64,000 bases of DNA from JASHVB01 sp036489395 (GCA_036489395.1 DASXFW010000168.1:1-64000), one strand, 5' to 3'; shown: positions 26,413 through 36,053, numbered from the stretch's first letter. Translations and numbers: made by a program. Notes: a model not told the origin generated them from the letters alone.

Positions 26413-27621
26413 ATGCCCACCCTGACCCGCCGCAATGCCCTGCTTGGGCTGACCACCGCCTTCACCGTCGGCCGCGTCTCGCTGGCTCTGGCCGACGCGC
26501 CCACCGACCGCCGCTTCGTCGTCGTGCTGCTGCGCGGCGCGCTGGACGGCATGTCCGCGGTCGTGCCTTACGGCGACCGCGACCTTGCCGGCCTGCGTTC
26601 CGAGATCGTGCCGCCCGGTCCCGGCCAGTCCGGCGGCCTGCTGGATCTCGGCGGCTTCTTCGGCATGCACCCGTCGCTCGCCAGCGTGCACGCGATGTAC
26701 CAGGCCGGCGAGGCGCTGCCGGTCCACGCCGTCGCCGGCCCGTACCGCGTGCGCAGCCATTTCGAGGCGCAGGACTACATGGAGAGCGGCGCCGACCACC
26801 GCATGACCAGCGGCTGGCTGAACCGCGCCGTCGCCGCCATGCCCCGCGCCGCTGCCAACCGCCCGGAGGGCAACGCGCTCGCGGTCGGCGTCGCCGTCCC
26901 GCTGCTGCTGCGCGGCCCCGCGCTGGTCGGCAACTGGGCGCCGCATGGCACCTTTGAGCCGCCGGCGTCGCTGTACCAGCAGATTGCCGCGCTGAACCAG
27001 CCGGACCACGTCACCGGACCGGCGATCGCCGAGGGCCTGCGCGCCCGCGGCTTCTCCACCTCGGTGATGGCCGGTGCGGCCATGCCCGGCGACGAGGACC
27101 CCGACCCGCGCAAGCGCTATGCCTTCCCCGCCCTGGCACGCGCGGCCGGCGAGTTGCTCCGCGCACCGGACGGTCCGCGCATTGCCGCGCTGGAGATCTA
27201 CGGCTGGGACACGCATGTGGCGCAGACGCCGCGCCTGACCAACGTGTTGAAGCAACTCGACAGCGGGATGCAGGGGCTCAAGGAAGGCCTCGGGCCGGCC
27301 TGGAAACAGACCGCCGTGCTGCTGATGACCGAGTTCGGCCGCACCGCGCGGGTGAACGGCACCAAGGGCACCGACCACGGCACCGCCTCAGTCGCATTCG
27401 TGCTGGGTGGTGCGGTGGCCGGCGGACGTGTCGGCGGCCACTGGCCGGGCCTGGGCAGCGGGCAATTGTTCCAGAACCGCGACCTTGCGCCGACGACGGA
27501 TGTGCGGTCGGTCGCCAAGGGGCTGCTGACCGCGCATCTCGGGCTGCACGAGGCGGCGCTGGGGTCGGTGTTCCCCGGCAGCTCAGGCGCCTCGCCGATA
27601 CTCGGGCTGATCCGGACGTAG
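26413..27621 (+). CDS. DUF1501 family exported protein (alkaline-phosphatase-like fold)
   Basis: 402 residues. The N-terminus MPTLTRRNALLGLTTAFTVG has the twin-arginine export pattern TRRNALL followed by a short hydrophobic stretch. Core motifs: RRFVVVLLRGALDGMSAVVP, the glycine-rich DYMESGAD, GWDTHVAQ, and MTEFGRTARVNGTKGTDHG. These resemble the metal-binding motifs of the alkaline phosphatase/sulfatase superfamily (D/H-rich). It forms a two-gene unit with the DUF1800 gene. No confirmed activity for the family. Confidence 0.85.
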   Translation: MPTLTRRNALLGLTTAFTVGRVSLALADAPTDRRFVVVLLRGALDGMSAVVPYGDRDLAGLRSEIVPPGPGQSGGLLDLGGFFGMHPSLASVHAMYQAGEALPVHAVAGPYRVRSHFEAQDYMESGADHRMTSGWLNRAVAAMPRAAANRPEGNALAVGVAVPLLLRGPALVGNWAPHGTFEPPASLYQQIAALNQPDHVTGPAIAEGLRARGFSTSVMAGAAMPGDEDPDPRKRYAFPALARAAGELLRAPDGPRIAALEIYGWDTHVAQTPRLTNVLKQLDSGMQGLKEGLGPAWKQTAVLLMTEFGRTARVNGTKGTDHGTASVAFVLGGAVAGGRVGGHWPGLGSGQLFQNRDLAPTTDVRSVAKGLLTAHLGLHEAALGSVFPGSSGASPILGLIRT

Positions 27622-27709
27622 CCGCGTCGCCGCCAGGTACATGTCTCGGAGAAACGCTGCTGTAACCCGCTGCGCGGTTCAATGACGGTGGACGCCACAG
27701 GAGTCCCCG

Positions 27710-28501
27710 GTGAGTTTTCTGCGCGGAAACATGCCAATCGCCGAGGCCGCAAGCACGCCAGCAGTGGAAGCCCCGCGCACCTTGTGCCGGGAAACCACGA
27801 ACCGGATCCGTTTCGTCATCGAGGACCTGCTGCCGCCGCTGCTGCGGGATTCCTCGTTGTTCTGCTGGCTGGCCCGGCGCGTGTGGGGACAGCACATCGT
27901 CGATCTCGCGCGCTTCCGGGCCAGTGCCCCGTTCCTGTCGGAGCAGGAATACGAAGCACTCTATCGGGCGCATCCGCGCATCCACGCCGAGACCGACAAT
28001 TCCGCGGCGTGCATCGAGAGAGTGGTACGCGATACGATTGGCAACAGCGTCTGCGACGTCGGCTGCGGCACCGGCTTCCTGCTGACCAGGGTGCTTGACG
28101 GACATCCCGAGGTCACCCGTGCAACGGGCGTGGATTTCGTCATCAGCGACACCGTGTCCCGGCCAGGCATCCGGTACATCGAGGCCAGGATCGAGGCGCT
28201 GCCGTTCGAGGACAATGAGTTCGACACCGTGATCTGCACCCATGTCATCGAGCATATTCTGGACTATCGCCGGGCCATCGCCGAGCTGCGCCGGGTCGCC
28301 CGCAAGCGGCTGATCATCGTGGTGCCGCGCGAGCGCGAGGCAATCTATTCATTCAACCCGCATTTCAATTTCTTCCCGTATGCGCACTCCTTCCTGCGCG
28401 CGATGATCCCCGTCCCCGCCGAGCACACATGCGTCGATATCGGGCGGGACATCTATTATTACGAGTTGCCACCGGCCGATGGGCCGACCCGCGCTGAATG
28501 A
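27710..28501 (+). CDS. Class I SAM-dependent methyltransferase
   Basis: 263 residues from GTG 27710, with AGGAG 6 nt upstream; an ATG seven codons later is possible. SAM-binding motif I is VCDVGCGTGFLL, followed by ATGVDFVISD and the post-motif region LPFEDNEFDTVICTHVIEHI, the Methyltransf_11 pattern of small-molecule methyltransferases. The target is unknown. Neighbouring GT2 and PAP2 genes suggest lipid or glycan modification, though a 102-bp palindrome separates it from them. Confidence 0.8.
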   Translation: MSFLRGNMPIAEAASTPAVEAPRTLCRETTNRIRFVIEDLLPPLLRDSSLFCWLARRVWGQHIVDLARFRASAPFLSEQEYEALYRAHPRIHAETDNSAACIERVVRDTIGNSVCDVGCGTGFLLTRVLDGHPEVTRATGVDFVISDTVSRPGIRYIEARIEALPFEDNEFDTVICTHVIEHILDYRRAIAELRRVARKRLIIVVPREREAIYSFNPHFNFFPYAHSFLRAMIPVPAEHTCVDIGRDIYYYELPPADGPTRAE

Positions 28502-28513
28502 AACGTCGGCCCC

Positions 28514-28617
28514 CTGTCATTGCGAGGCCACTTGGCCGAAGCAATCCCGTTCATGACGAGCTGCCGGCGGCTCGTCACGAACGGGATTGCTTCGGCCAGG
28601 CGGCCTCGCAATGACAG
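28514..28617. repeat. 104-bp palindrome (dispersed repeat, copy 2)
   Basis: Arms 28514-28561 and 28570-28617, 48 nt each, three mismatches, 8-nt loop. The outer 30 bases match the inner arms of the palindrome at 12939-13040; the inner 18 bases (ATCCCGTTCATGACGAGC) are unrelated to that copy. It follows the methyltransferase stop by 12 nt, in terminator position. Bases 28618-28790 hold nothing else I can identify. Confidence 0.85.
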
Positions 28618-28790
28618 AGGGGCGCCAGTTTCTTTTCAGGAACGCACCTGACGCCGTCCGCGTCGGCGGCCCGCGCTGTAACCATGATGTAGCCGAGCCG
28701 ACGGTAGCATTCGAACCGGATAGCCCATGGGATTCCGGGCAGACGCGGCCGCAATCCTCTGACGAGTGACCGAAGGGAAACGCCGGGCTC

Positions 28791-29786
28791 ATGCTGCAGA
28801 CCCGCATCAATGTCCTCGATCTCGAGCGACGCCCGGACCGGTCGCAGATCGCCGACTGCAGGATCGCCGTGCTGGTACCCTGCTATAATGAGCAAGCCAC
28901 CATCGCCAAGGTCGTCGCCGATTTTCAGCAGAGCCTGCCCCGCGCCGACATCTATGCGTATGACAACAATTCGACCGATCACACGGCCACGGTCGCTCGC
29001 AGTGCCGGTGCAATCGTGCGGCGCGAGGGACTCCAGGGCAAAGGCAACGTGATCCGCCGGATGTTCTCCGATATCGAGGCGGATGTTTACGTATTGGTCG
29101 ATGGCGATGACACGTATGCGGCCGCCGACGCCGAAGCGATGGTGCGGATGTTGGTCGAGGAACAACTCGACATGGTCGTCGCCACCAGGAACACCGAGGC
29201 GGACGGGGCCTTTCGCAAAGGCCACAGATTCGGTAATCGGGTGTTGTCGGGTCTCGTTCGCCGCATCTTCGGTAGCCGGGTCAGCGATGTGCTGTCAGGC
29301 TACCGCGTGTTCAGCCGGAGGTTCGTCAAGTCGTTCCCTGCGCTGGCGACCGGCTTCGAAACCGAGACCGAGTTCACCATCCACGCTCTCGAGTTGCGCA
29401 TGCCGATCGCCGAAGTCCCCACGGCCTACGGCGCGCGGCCGGAGGGGTCGGTCTCGAAACTGCGGACGTATTCGGACGGGTTGCGTATTCTGTGCGCGAT
29501 CGTGCGGCTCGTGAAGGAAGAGCGGCCCTTGCAGTTCTTCGCGCTGGCAGGATTGCTGCTGCTCGCCAGCGGGCTCGGGCTTGGCGGTCCGGTGATCGTC
29601 GAGTTCCTGCACACTGGCCTGGTTCCGCGGTTGCCGACCGCAGTATTGTCCACCGGGCTTGTGCTACTGTCTTGTCTGTCGTTCACCTGTGGCCTGATTC
29701 TGGATTCGGTCGCCCATGGGCGACGCGAGTTGAAGCGGCTGGCCTATCTCGCCATCCCCGCGGTAAACGCACAGGCCCGTGTGTAG
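28791..29786 (+). CDS. Family 2 glycosyltransferase with C-terminal membrane helices
   Basis: 331 residues. GT-A fold: VLVPCYNEQATIAKVV, NNSTDHTATVA and the D-x-D-like VDGDDTY; GYRVFSRRF and FETETEFTIHALE follow as in dolichyl/polyprenyl-phosphate sugar transferases. Two hydrophobic segments near 247-270 and 280-305 anchor it in the membrane. It likely moves a sugar from a nucleotide donor to a polyprenyl phosphate for glycan or lipid modification. Reads in the plus direction, convergent with the PAP2 gene. Confidence 0.85.
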   Translation: MLQTRINVLDLERRPDRSQIADCRIAVLVPCYNEQATIAKVVADFQQSLPRADIYAYDNNSTDHTATVARSAGAIVRREGLQGKGNVIRRMFSDIEADVYVLVDGDDTYAAADAEAMVRMLVEEQLDMVVATRNTEADGAFRKGHRFGNRVLSGLVRRIFGSRVSDVLSGYRVFSRRFVKSFPALATGFETETEFTIHALELRMPIAEVPTAYGARPEGSVSKLRTYSDGLRILCAIVRLVKEERPLQFFALAGLLLLASGLGLGGPVIVEFLHTGLVPRLPTAVLSTGLVLLSCLSFTCGLILDSVAHGRRELKRLAYLAIPAVNAQARV

Positions 29787-30106
29787 TCATCGCTTGCCAA
29801 GAGGCAGCACGAAAGCCTGAACACCCCCTGTCATGATCCGGTCATCACGGGTTGGGAACAGAGGCCGCAGCTTCGTCCCCGGCAAATCGCCCTCCGACTG
29901 GTAGCCAATACTCTGCGACTGGGATCATGCGACGTCCTTGGTCGCGTCCCACGCCGACCGGAAGTGCTGCCTCGGGAGAAGTCGAAGATCTGCTGCGCGC
30001 TGCGCAACGAGACATGGACGCGGTCCACCTGGCGAGTCAGTGCGACTCGCGTCCGCTTGCGCGGGGACAGGACGAACCGAATATGTGCGGTTTTCTGGTG
30101 CCGGAA
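29787..30106. other. Intergenic region between convergent genes
   Basis: 320 bases separate the GT2 and PAP2 stop codons. Open frames in it have no recognisable pattern. A small inverted repeat (ATGATCCGGTCATCACGG area, 29833-29850) might be a terminator, but I see no T-run. Otherwise empty to my reading. Confidence 0.35.
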
Positions 30107-31381
30107 TTATACCCGCGCAGACGCGGCAACCGTCCGTGCAGGATGGCGATCTCCTGCCGTTACGTCAGTCAGGGTCCCGGTTACGCGAAGACCTGCCAGG
30201 TACGCCGCGGTACTGACTGCCAGCGTGAGAACGGATGCCATCAACGTCAGGCCCGGAATCGCGAGCAACCACTCGACGTTTCCGACCAGCACGAACAACC
30301 ACGCCGCCACGCAGCCGGAGCCGATCCAGAACGCGGGACCGGGCCGCTGCCGATTGACCGCCGCTTCTGCCAATGCCTGGATCGCCACGGTGAACGGCGC
30401 GGCGACAATCAGGTCGATCAGATAATGCTGGCCCAGATAGAGCGTCGCCACGATGACCAGCATCGCAAAAGCGACGGCAAAGCCACGCAGCATCCGCGAT
30501 AGGCCGGCGGTGTTGATGGCGATCAGCAGCGCCCAGGTCGCATGCAGACTGGGCATGCAGTTCCTGGCATAGCGCGGATCGAGCGCAGCGGCCGCGGGGC
30601 TGACGGCGGATGCCGGCGGCAGCGCGGGAAACGCACGAAATGCAAAGGCCGGCCCTGCCGCAGGGAACAAGTGATACAACACCCCGCCCACCGCTCCCGC
30701 GAGCAGCAGAGCCGTCAGTGCGAGGACCCATCGCGGCGACCGGTGCCGTAGATGGATCAGCACGACCCAGGCCATCATAAGCATGATGGCCGCATAGCTC
30801 AGGCCCACCAGCAGCACCACGAGGCTGTGCAATGTCCCGTGCAGCGCGTTCAGTGCCGACAGCACGACCGCGGTTGGATCGAAGCCGAGCGACAGGTCAA
30901 CGAGATAGGCGCGATGGTCGTAGGTCAGGGCGTCGGTGGTGGTGAAGTACTGGCCGATTTGCGAAATCTGCTGGCCGATGAGCACCAGCGATCCCGCTGC
31001 CAGCGCGAGCAGCGCAGATCCGCGGCGTTGCGGTGAAACCAGTATCGTCGCCGACAGAACGGTGACGCTGGCGACACCCAGGCCGATCGGCTCGGCGAAT
31101 GTGCGCAGCGCGGGTAACCAATGGATCAGGACGAAGGTCAGCAGCAGACCGGCCGCACAGGCGATCCAGGCTGGCCGCCGATCGGGCACCAACAGAAATT
31201 GCGCGAGTGGGAGAGCGGCGAACCCCCAAGGGTCGAAGGACAGTTCAACCCGGTGCATAAACGCATATTCCGCCAGATTGAGGAGCGCCACACACAGCAG
31301 GCCGACGACGAAAAGGATGAGGACCGGACGCTGCCCATAGATTGGCGGCGTCGCCTGTTGCGTACTGAACGTTGCTGTCAT
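30107..31381 (-). CDS. PAP2-family membrane phosphatase/transferase
   Basis: 424 residues, about ten hydrophobic helices. Start ATG 31381 (MTATFSTQQ) was chosen over upstream codons because hydrophobic helices begin soon after. PAP2 signature motifs are present: ARNCMPSLHATWA (C2, catalytic His) and YLGQHYLIDLIVA (C3, catalytic His with Asp). This arrangement fits the PAP2_3 group (inositol phosphorylceramide synthase/Aur1-like), which transfer or remove phosphate head groups of lipids. The adjacent GT2 supports an envelope lipid or glycolipid role. Confidence 0.75.
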   Translation of the reverse strand: MTATFSTQQATPPIYGQRPVLILFVVGLLCVALLNLAEYAFMHRVELSFDPWGFAALPLAQFLLVPDRRPAWIACAAGLLLTFVLIHWLPALRTFAEPIGLGVASVTVLSATILVSPQRRGSALLALAAGSLVLIGQQISQIGQYFTTTDALTYDHRAYLVDLSLGFDPTAVVLSALNALHGTLHSLVVLLVGLSYAAIMLMMAWVVLIHLRHRSPRWVLALTALLLAGAVGGVLYHLFPAAGPAFAFRAFPALPPASAVSPAAAALDPRYARNCMPSLHATWALLIAINTAGLSRMLRGFAVAFAMLVIVATLYLGQHYLIDLIVAAPFTVAIQALAEAAVNRQRPGPAFWIGSGCVAAWLFVLVGNVEWLLAIPGLTLMASVLTLAVSTAAYLAGLRVTGTLTDVTAGDRHPARTVAASARV

Positions 31382-31532
31382 GGCTCGACCTGACACGACT
31401 GATTGCCCGCGGGCCACGCCGCGCCGGCTGTCGAGGTAATCATGCAGGCAGAGAGTTAACACCACGCTTGCAGACGGCGCTGGGAGGCGGAATCAGCCCG
31501 CTGGCCGGTCGCTCGTCACAATTCGCAGATTA

Positions 31533-33212
31533 CTACGCCGCGCAACCCTCGTCGCGCAGCAGGTCGATGACCGCCTCCACCGGCACGTCGGCGCTGGTGA
31601 ACGCGTCGCCGATGCCGCGCACCAGCACGAAGTTCAGCGCCCCGTCGCGCACCTTCTTATCGCGCCGCATGTGCCCGACGATCGTCGCTGCGGAGATCCG
31701 CCGGTTCAGCATCGCCAGCTCCGCCGGCAGCCCCACCGACGCGACGTGCGACACCACCCGGTCGGCGTCCGCCGCCGAGCAATGACCCAGCCGCACCGAC
31801 AGCTTGAACGCGAGGCCCAGCCCGACCGCGACGCCCTCGCCGTGCAGCAGCCCTCCGTCGTAGCCGTATTCCGCCTCCAGGGCGTGGCCGAAGGTGTGGC
31901 CCAGGTTCAGCAGCGCGCGGCCGTCGTTCGGCTTTTCCTCGCGCTCGTCGTCGCCGACCACCGCGGCCTTGAACGCGCAGGCGCGCTTGATCGCCTCGGC
32001 CTGCGCGTCGCGGTCGCCGCTGACCACGCCGAGGCCGTGGTGCTCGCACCACGCGAAGAACGCCGCGTCGCCGACCAAACCGGCCTTGGCGATCTCGGCA
32101 TAGCCCGCGCGCAGCTCGCGCGGCGGCAGCGTATCCAGCGTGGCCGTGTCGGCCAGCACCATGCGCGGCTGGTAGAATGCGCCGACGAGGTTCTTGCCGC
32201 GCTTCGTGTTCACCGCCGTCTTGCCGCCCACGGACGAATCCACCTGCGACAGCAGCGTGGTGGGTATCTGCACGAACGGCACGCCGCGCAGCGCGGTGGC
32301 GGCAGCAAATCCCGCGAGGTCGCCGACCACGCCGCCGCCCAGGGCGATGACCGTGGTGCGGCGTTCGACCCGCGCCTCCAGCAACTGGTCCAGCACGCTG
32401 AGGTAGGAATCCAGGCTCTTCGACGCCTCGCCGGGCGGCACGACGATCTGGCTGGTCGCGACGCCGGTTGCCGCCAGGCCCTTCAGCAGTGCCGGCAGGT
32501 GGAGTGCGGCGACGGTTTCGTCGGTCACCACCACAGCGCGCTTCTGCGGCAGGCGGGGCGCGAGAAGGGCACCGGCGCGCTCCAGCAGATGCTCGCCGAT
32601 GACGACGTCGTAGGTGGCGGAGGCCAGCGCCACCGACAGCCGACGCGGCGGCTTGTACGCCAGCAGCGCGTTCAGCACCTGCGACGTGGTGGTGTCCGGG
32701 CTTTCGTCGCCACAATCGACGATGATTTCGGCCTCGGCGTACACTGGGTAACGCTGGTCGATCAGCCGTTCCAGCACCTCGCCGTGATTGCCGTCGGCGA
32801 GCAGCGGGCGGTGCTCGCGCCCGGCGACACGCCGCACCAGGGTGGGCAACGGGCAGCGCAGCCAGATCGACACCGCCTCGGTACGGGTGACGGCGCGGGT
32901 TTCCGCGTCCATGAACGCGCCGCCGCCGAACGCCAGCACCAGCGGATCGCCGGACAGCAGGCGGCGGATGACGCGGCGCTCGCCGTCACGGAAGGCACGT
33001 TCGCCATAGCGCTCGAACAACTCGGGGATGGAGCACCCGGCGGCGAGTTCGATCTCGGTGTCGGCGTCGCGGAACGGCAGGCCGAGTCGCGCGGCGAGGC
33101 GGCGGCCGATCGAGGTCTTGCCGGCGCCCATCAATCCAACCAGCACAACGCTGCGGCCCGACAGCGTGTCGGGCAGTGCAATTGTTTCACGGAGCGCGGT
33201 GTTGCGTGTCAT
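31533..33212 (-). CDS. aroKB: Bifunctional shikimate kinase / 3-dehydroquinate synthase
   Basis: 559 residues from ATG 33212 (TTG 33230 is possible). Residues about 18-185 are shikimate kinase: P-loop GLMGAGKT (26-33), RDADTEIE and GGGAFMD. Residues about 195-559 are 3-dehydroquinate synthase: GGGVVGDLAGFAA (NAD site), IPTTLLSQVDSSVGGKTAVN, GYAEIAKAGLVGD and LNLGHTFGHALEAE (zinc ligands). Together they perform steps 2 and 5 of the shikimate pathway to chorismate. Separate aroK-aroB genes are usual; the fusion is known in Rhodospirillales relatives. Divergent from xerD with 71 nt between starts. Confidence 0.95.
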   Translation of the reverse strand: MTRNTALRETIALPDTLSGRSVVLVGLMGAGKTSIGRRLAARLGLPFRDADTEIELAAGCSIPELFERYGERAFRDGERRVIRRLLSGDPLVLAFGGGAFMDAETRAVTRTEAVSIWLRCPLPTLVRRVAGREHRPLLADGNHGEVLERLIDQRYPVYAEAEIIVDCGDESPDTTTSQVLNALLAYKPPRRLSVALASATYDVVIGEHLLERAGALLAPRLPQKRAVVVTDETVAALHLPALLKGLAATGVATSQIVVPPGEASKSLDSYLSVLDQLLEARVERRTTVIALGGGVVGDLAGFAAATALRGVPFVQIPTTLLSQVDSSVGGKTAVNTKRGKNLVGAFYQPRMVLADTATLDTLPPRELRAGYAEIAKAGLVGDAAFFAWCEHHGLGVVSGDRDAQAEAIKRACAFKAAVVGDDEREEKPNDGRALLNLGHTFGHALEAEYGYDGGLLHGEGVAVGLGLAFKLSVRLGHCSAADADRVVSHVASVGLPAELAMLNRRISAATIVGHMRRDKKVRDGALNFVLVRGIGDAFTSADVPVEAVIDLLRDEGCAA

Positions 33213-33283
33213 GGGCGGCAAGGCTAGCACACCGCCCGGCGGGCGCCACGAGGGGCGCCCGGCAGAGGAGCGTCGGGCAGCCC

Positions 33284-33427
33284 ATGATCCGGGTGTTCTT
33301 GTTCGTCATCGCGATCGGCGTGGTGCTGCTGGCGGCCGGCGTGTTCTATCTGGGCATGTTCCCCCCTACCCCGCCGATCCACGCGGTGCAGACGACGATC
33401 CCGACCGACAAGATCGCCGGCCACTGA
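33284..33427 (+). CDS. Small single-helix membrane protein
   Basis: 47 residues: MIRVFLFVIAIGVVLLAAGV forms one membrane helix, followed by a short periplasm-side tail PPTPPIHAVQTTIPTDKI. Its stop is directly followed by the xerD ATG, so it is likely co-transcribed with it. Small proteins of this size and pattern lie between aroK/aroB and xerD in related genomes as I recall. Function unknown. Confidence 0.65.
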   Translation: MIRVFLFVIAIGVVLLAAGVFYLGMFPPTPPIHAVQTTIPTDKIAGH

Positions 33428-34309
33428 ATGGATCGCCACGTCGAGGCGTTCCTGGAAATGCTGGCCGCGGAGCGCGGCGCGGCCCGCAATACACTGATGG
33501 CGTATGAGGCGGACCTCGCGGATTTCGCGGCGTTTGCCGGGACGCGCGGCTGCGCGGTGGCGGGCACGGACGGGGCGGTGTGCGCTGCCTATATGGGCGG
33601 GCTGGCGAAGGCCGGGCTGTCGGCGCGAACCGCGGCGCGGCGGCTGTCGGCGCTGCGGCAGTTCCACCGGTTCCTGTTGCGCGAGGGCGTGCGGACGGAT
33701 GATCCGACGTCGCTGCTCGATACGCCGAGGCTGCCGCGTTCGCTGCCGAAATACCTGAGCGAAACCGAGGTGGACGCGCTGCTGGAAGCCGCGGCATCGC
33801 GGCCCGGACGGACGGGATTGGTGGCGCGGGCGGCGTTGGAAATCCTATACGCGACCGGTCTGCGCGTGTCGGAGCTGCTGGCTCTGCCGCAGTCGGCGCT
33901 GGCCGGCGACGCGGCGTTGCTGCTGGTGCGCGGCAAGGGCGGACGGGAACGCGTGGTGCCGCTGTCGGAACATGCGAAGCTGGCCGCCGCCACACTGGTG
34001 GCGGAAGCCGGCAAGCAGCGCTTCCTGTTTGGTGGTCGCGACCCCCGCAATCCGATGACGCGACAGGCGTTCTTTCTGCTGCTGAAGCAGGTGGCGCTGG
34101 CGGGGGGACTCGATCCGGCGCGCGTGTCGCCGCATGTGCTGCGGCATTCGTTCGCGTCGCACATGCTGGCCCGCGGCGCCGATCTGCGGAGCTTGCAGTT
34201 GCTACTGGGACACGCGGACATCGCGACGACGCAGATTTACACGCACGTTCTGGCGGAGCGGCTGCAAAGGCTGGTGGAAGCGCACCACCCGCTGGCGAGA
34301 TTGGGATAG
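33428..34309 (+). CDS. xerD: Tyrosine recombinase XerD
   Basis: 293 residues, normal length. N-terminal SAM-like DNA-binding domain (FLEMLAAERGAARNTLMAYE), then the catalytic domain with Arg146 in TGLRVSELL, Lys in RGKGGRERVVP, HVLRHSFASHML, LLGHADIATT and nucleophile Tyr271 in TQIYTH. With XerC it resolves chromosome dimers at dif near the replication terminus. Immediately follows the small membrane protein. No dif-like site was recognised in the window. Core-genome position beside aroKB argues for the housekeeping recombinase rather than an integrase. Confidence 0.9.
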   Translation: MDRHVEAFLEMLAAERGAARNTLMAYEADLADFAAFAGTRGCAVAGTDGAVCAAYMGGLAKAGLSARTAARRLSALRQFHRFLLREGVRTDDPTSLLDTPRLPRSLPKYLSETEVDALLEAAASRPGRTGLVARAALEILYATGLRVSELLALPQSALAGDAALLLVRGKGGRERVVPLSEHAKLAAATLVAEAGKQRFLFGGRDPRNPMTRQAFFLLLKQVALAGGLDPARVSPHVLRHSFASHMLARGADLRSLQLLLGHADIATTQIYTHVLAERLQRLVEAHHPLARLG

Positions 34310-34329
34310 AGGCAGAGGACGTAGACTAC

Positions 34330-34481
34330 ACCTCTCCCCTTGTGGGAGAGGTCGAGACGCGAAGCGTCGAGGGTGAGGGGGCTGACGCACGGGCGGTTGG
34401 TGCGTCGGCCCCCTCACCCGGCGCTTCGCGCCGACCACCGGGTCAAGCCCGGTGGCATGCCTCTCCCGCAAGGGGAGAGGT
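34330..34481. repeat. Long composite palindromic repeat, copy E
   Basis: About 150 bp between xerD and the hpaB-like gene. Outer arms ACCTCTCCCCTTGTGGGAGA and CTCTCCCGCAAGGGGAGAGG, inner arms GAGGGTGAGGGGGCTGACGC and complement, plus a small GGTCAAGCCCGG-type hairpin on the right. It is a relative, not a close copy, of the CCCCTCCC family. Confidence 0.7.
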
Positions 34482-34500
34482 AAAGACAGCGGAGATTCCC

Positions 34501-36036
34501 ATGCGACCCGAGGATGTCATCGCCGATCGCCGCCGCCCCTATACCGGCGCCGAATACATGCAAAGCCTGCGCGATGGCCGCGAGGTCTATATCGACGGCG
34601 AACGCGTCGCCGACGTGACAACCCACCCGGCGTTCCGCAATTCCGTGCGTTCGATCGCCCGCCTGTACGACGCGCTGCACGACCCGGCGCAGCAGCCCGT
34701 GCTGACCTGCCCCACCGACACCGGCTCCGGCGGCTATACGCACCGCTATTTCCGCGTGTCGCGTTCGCGCGAGGACCTGGTCGCGGCGCAAGGCGCGATC
34801 GCGGCATGGTCGCGGCTGACCTACGGCTGGATGGGCCGCACGCCGGATTACAAGGCGGCCTACACGAATACGCTCGGCGCCAACCCGGAATACTACGGCC
34901 CGTACGCCGACAACGCCCGCACCTGGTACAAACGCGCGCAGGAAACCGTGCCGTTCATGAACCACGCCATCGTCAATCCGCCGGTCGATCGCCATAAGCC
35001 GGCCGAGGCTGTGAAGGACGTGTTCGTCAGCGTGCAAAAGGAAGTCGATGGCGGCATCATCGTCTCCGGCGCCAAGGTCGTCGCCACGTCCGCGGCGATG
35101 ACGCACTACAACTACATGGGGCAAAGTTCGAAGACCGCGACCGAGGACCTGGACATGTCGCTCATGTTCATCGTCCCGATCGACGCACCCGGCCTCAAGC
35201 TGTTCTGTCGCACGTCCTATGAACGCGCGGCGCTGCGCAACGGCACGCCGTTCGACTACCCGCTGTCGTCGCGGTTCGACGAGAACGACGCGATCTTCGT
35301 GCTCGACAAGGTGTTCGTGCCCTGGGAAGACGTGTTCATCTACCGCGATCCCGCGCGCGTACTAAGTTTCTATCCCCGCTCCGGCTTCATGCCCGGCTTC
35401 TTGTTCCAGGGCTGCACGCGCTTCGCGGTGAAGCTCGATTTCATCTGCGGCCTGCTAAGCAAGGCCCTGCGCTGCACCGGCGGCGACGACGCACGCGGCA
35501 ACCAGGTCTTGCTCGGCGAGGCGATCGCCTGGCGCAACTTGTTCTGGTCGCTGTCCAACGCGATGGCGAACAATCCCGATCCGTGGAAGGACGGGGCGGT
35601 GCTGCCGGAACTGCGCGCGGCCCTGGCGTATCGCGTGTTCGCGCCGGATGCCTATCCGCGCATCAAGGACATCGTCGAACGCACGGTCACGTCGGCGCTG
35701 ATCTACCTGCCGTCATCGGCGAAGGATTTCGCCAATCCGGATATCGAACCGTATCTCCGGCAGTATGTGCGCGGGTCATACGGCATCGAATACGACGAGC
35801 GCATCAAGATCATGAAGCTGCTGTGGGACGCTGTGGGGACGGAATTCGGCGGACGGCACGAACTTTACGAACGCAATTATGCCGGCGGTTGGGAAGACAT
35901 CCGCCTGCAAACACTGACCGGTGCGCAACGCGGCGGCGACATGGCGGCGATGGAGGCACTGGTGGATCGGTGCATGGCGGACTACGACGCGAAGGGGTGG
36001 ACCGGGGAGACGTGGCTTGATTCGGCGTCAGCGTAA
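34501..36036 (+). CDS. 4-hydroxyphenylacetate 3-monooxygenase-type oxygenase subunit
   Basis: 511 residues, ATG 34501 after GGAG. HpaB/acyl-CoA-dehydrogenase-like fold: N-terminal YTGAEYMQSLRDGREVYIDG, then TYGWMGRTPDYKAA, and FVPWEDVFIYRDP, all hallmarks of FADH2-dependent aromatic hydroxylases. These enzymes hydroxylate a phenol ortho to its OH, using reduced flavin supplied by a separate reductase (HpaC); no reductase gene is adjacent. Substrate may be 4-hydroxyphenylacetate or another phenolic. Confidence 0.85.
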   Translation: MRPEDVIADRRRPYTGAEYMQSLRDGREVYIDGERVADVTTHPAFRNSVRSIARLYDALHDPAQQPVLTCPTDTGSGGYTHRYFRVSRSREDLVAAQGAIAAWSRLTYGWMGRTPDYKAAYTNTLGANPEYYGPYADNARTWYKRAQETVPFMNHAIVNPPVDRHKPAEAVKDVFVSVQKEVDGGIIVSGAKVVATSAAMTHYNYMGQSSKTATEDLDMSLMFIVPIDAPGLKLFCRTSYERAALRNGTPFDYPLSSRFDENDAIFVLDKVFVPWEDVFIYRDPARVLSFYPRSGFMPGFLFQGCTRFAVKLDFICGLLSKALRCTGGDDARGNQVLLGEAIAWRNLFWSLSNAMANNPDPWKDGAVLPELRAALAYRVFAPDAYPRIKDIVERTVTSALIYLPSSAKDFANPDIEPYLRQYVRGSYGIEYDERIKIMKLLWDAVGTEFGGRHELYERNYAGGWEDIRLQTLTGAQRGGDMAAMEALVDRCMADYDAKGWTGETWLDSASA

Positions 36037-36053
36037 AGTTTTGCCGGAACCGA

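Noticed and set aside
29852..30502. A 216-residue plus-strand frame between and over the GT2 and PAP2 genes
   Set aside because: Mostly antisense to the PAP2 gene; the part in the gap has no protein pattern.
31671..33227. A 518-residue plus-strand frame over aroKB
   Set aside because: Mirror frame of the fused shikimate-pathway gene without any domain pattern.
33428..34309. XerD as a phage or island integrase
   Set aside because: Its position beside aroKB, its standard length, and the lack of attachment sites or a tRNA point to the housekeeping recombinase.
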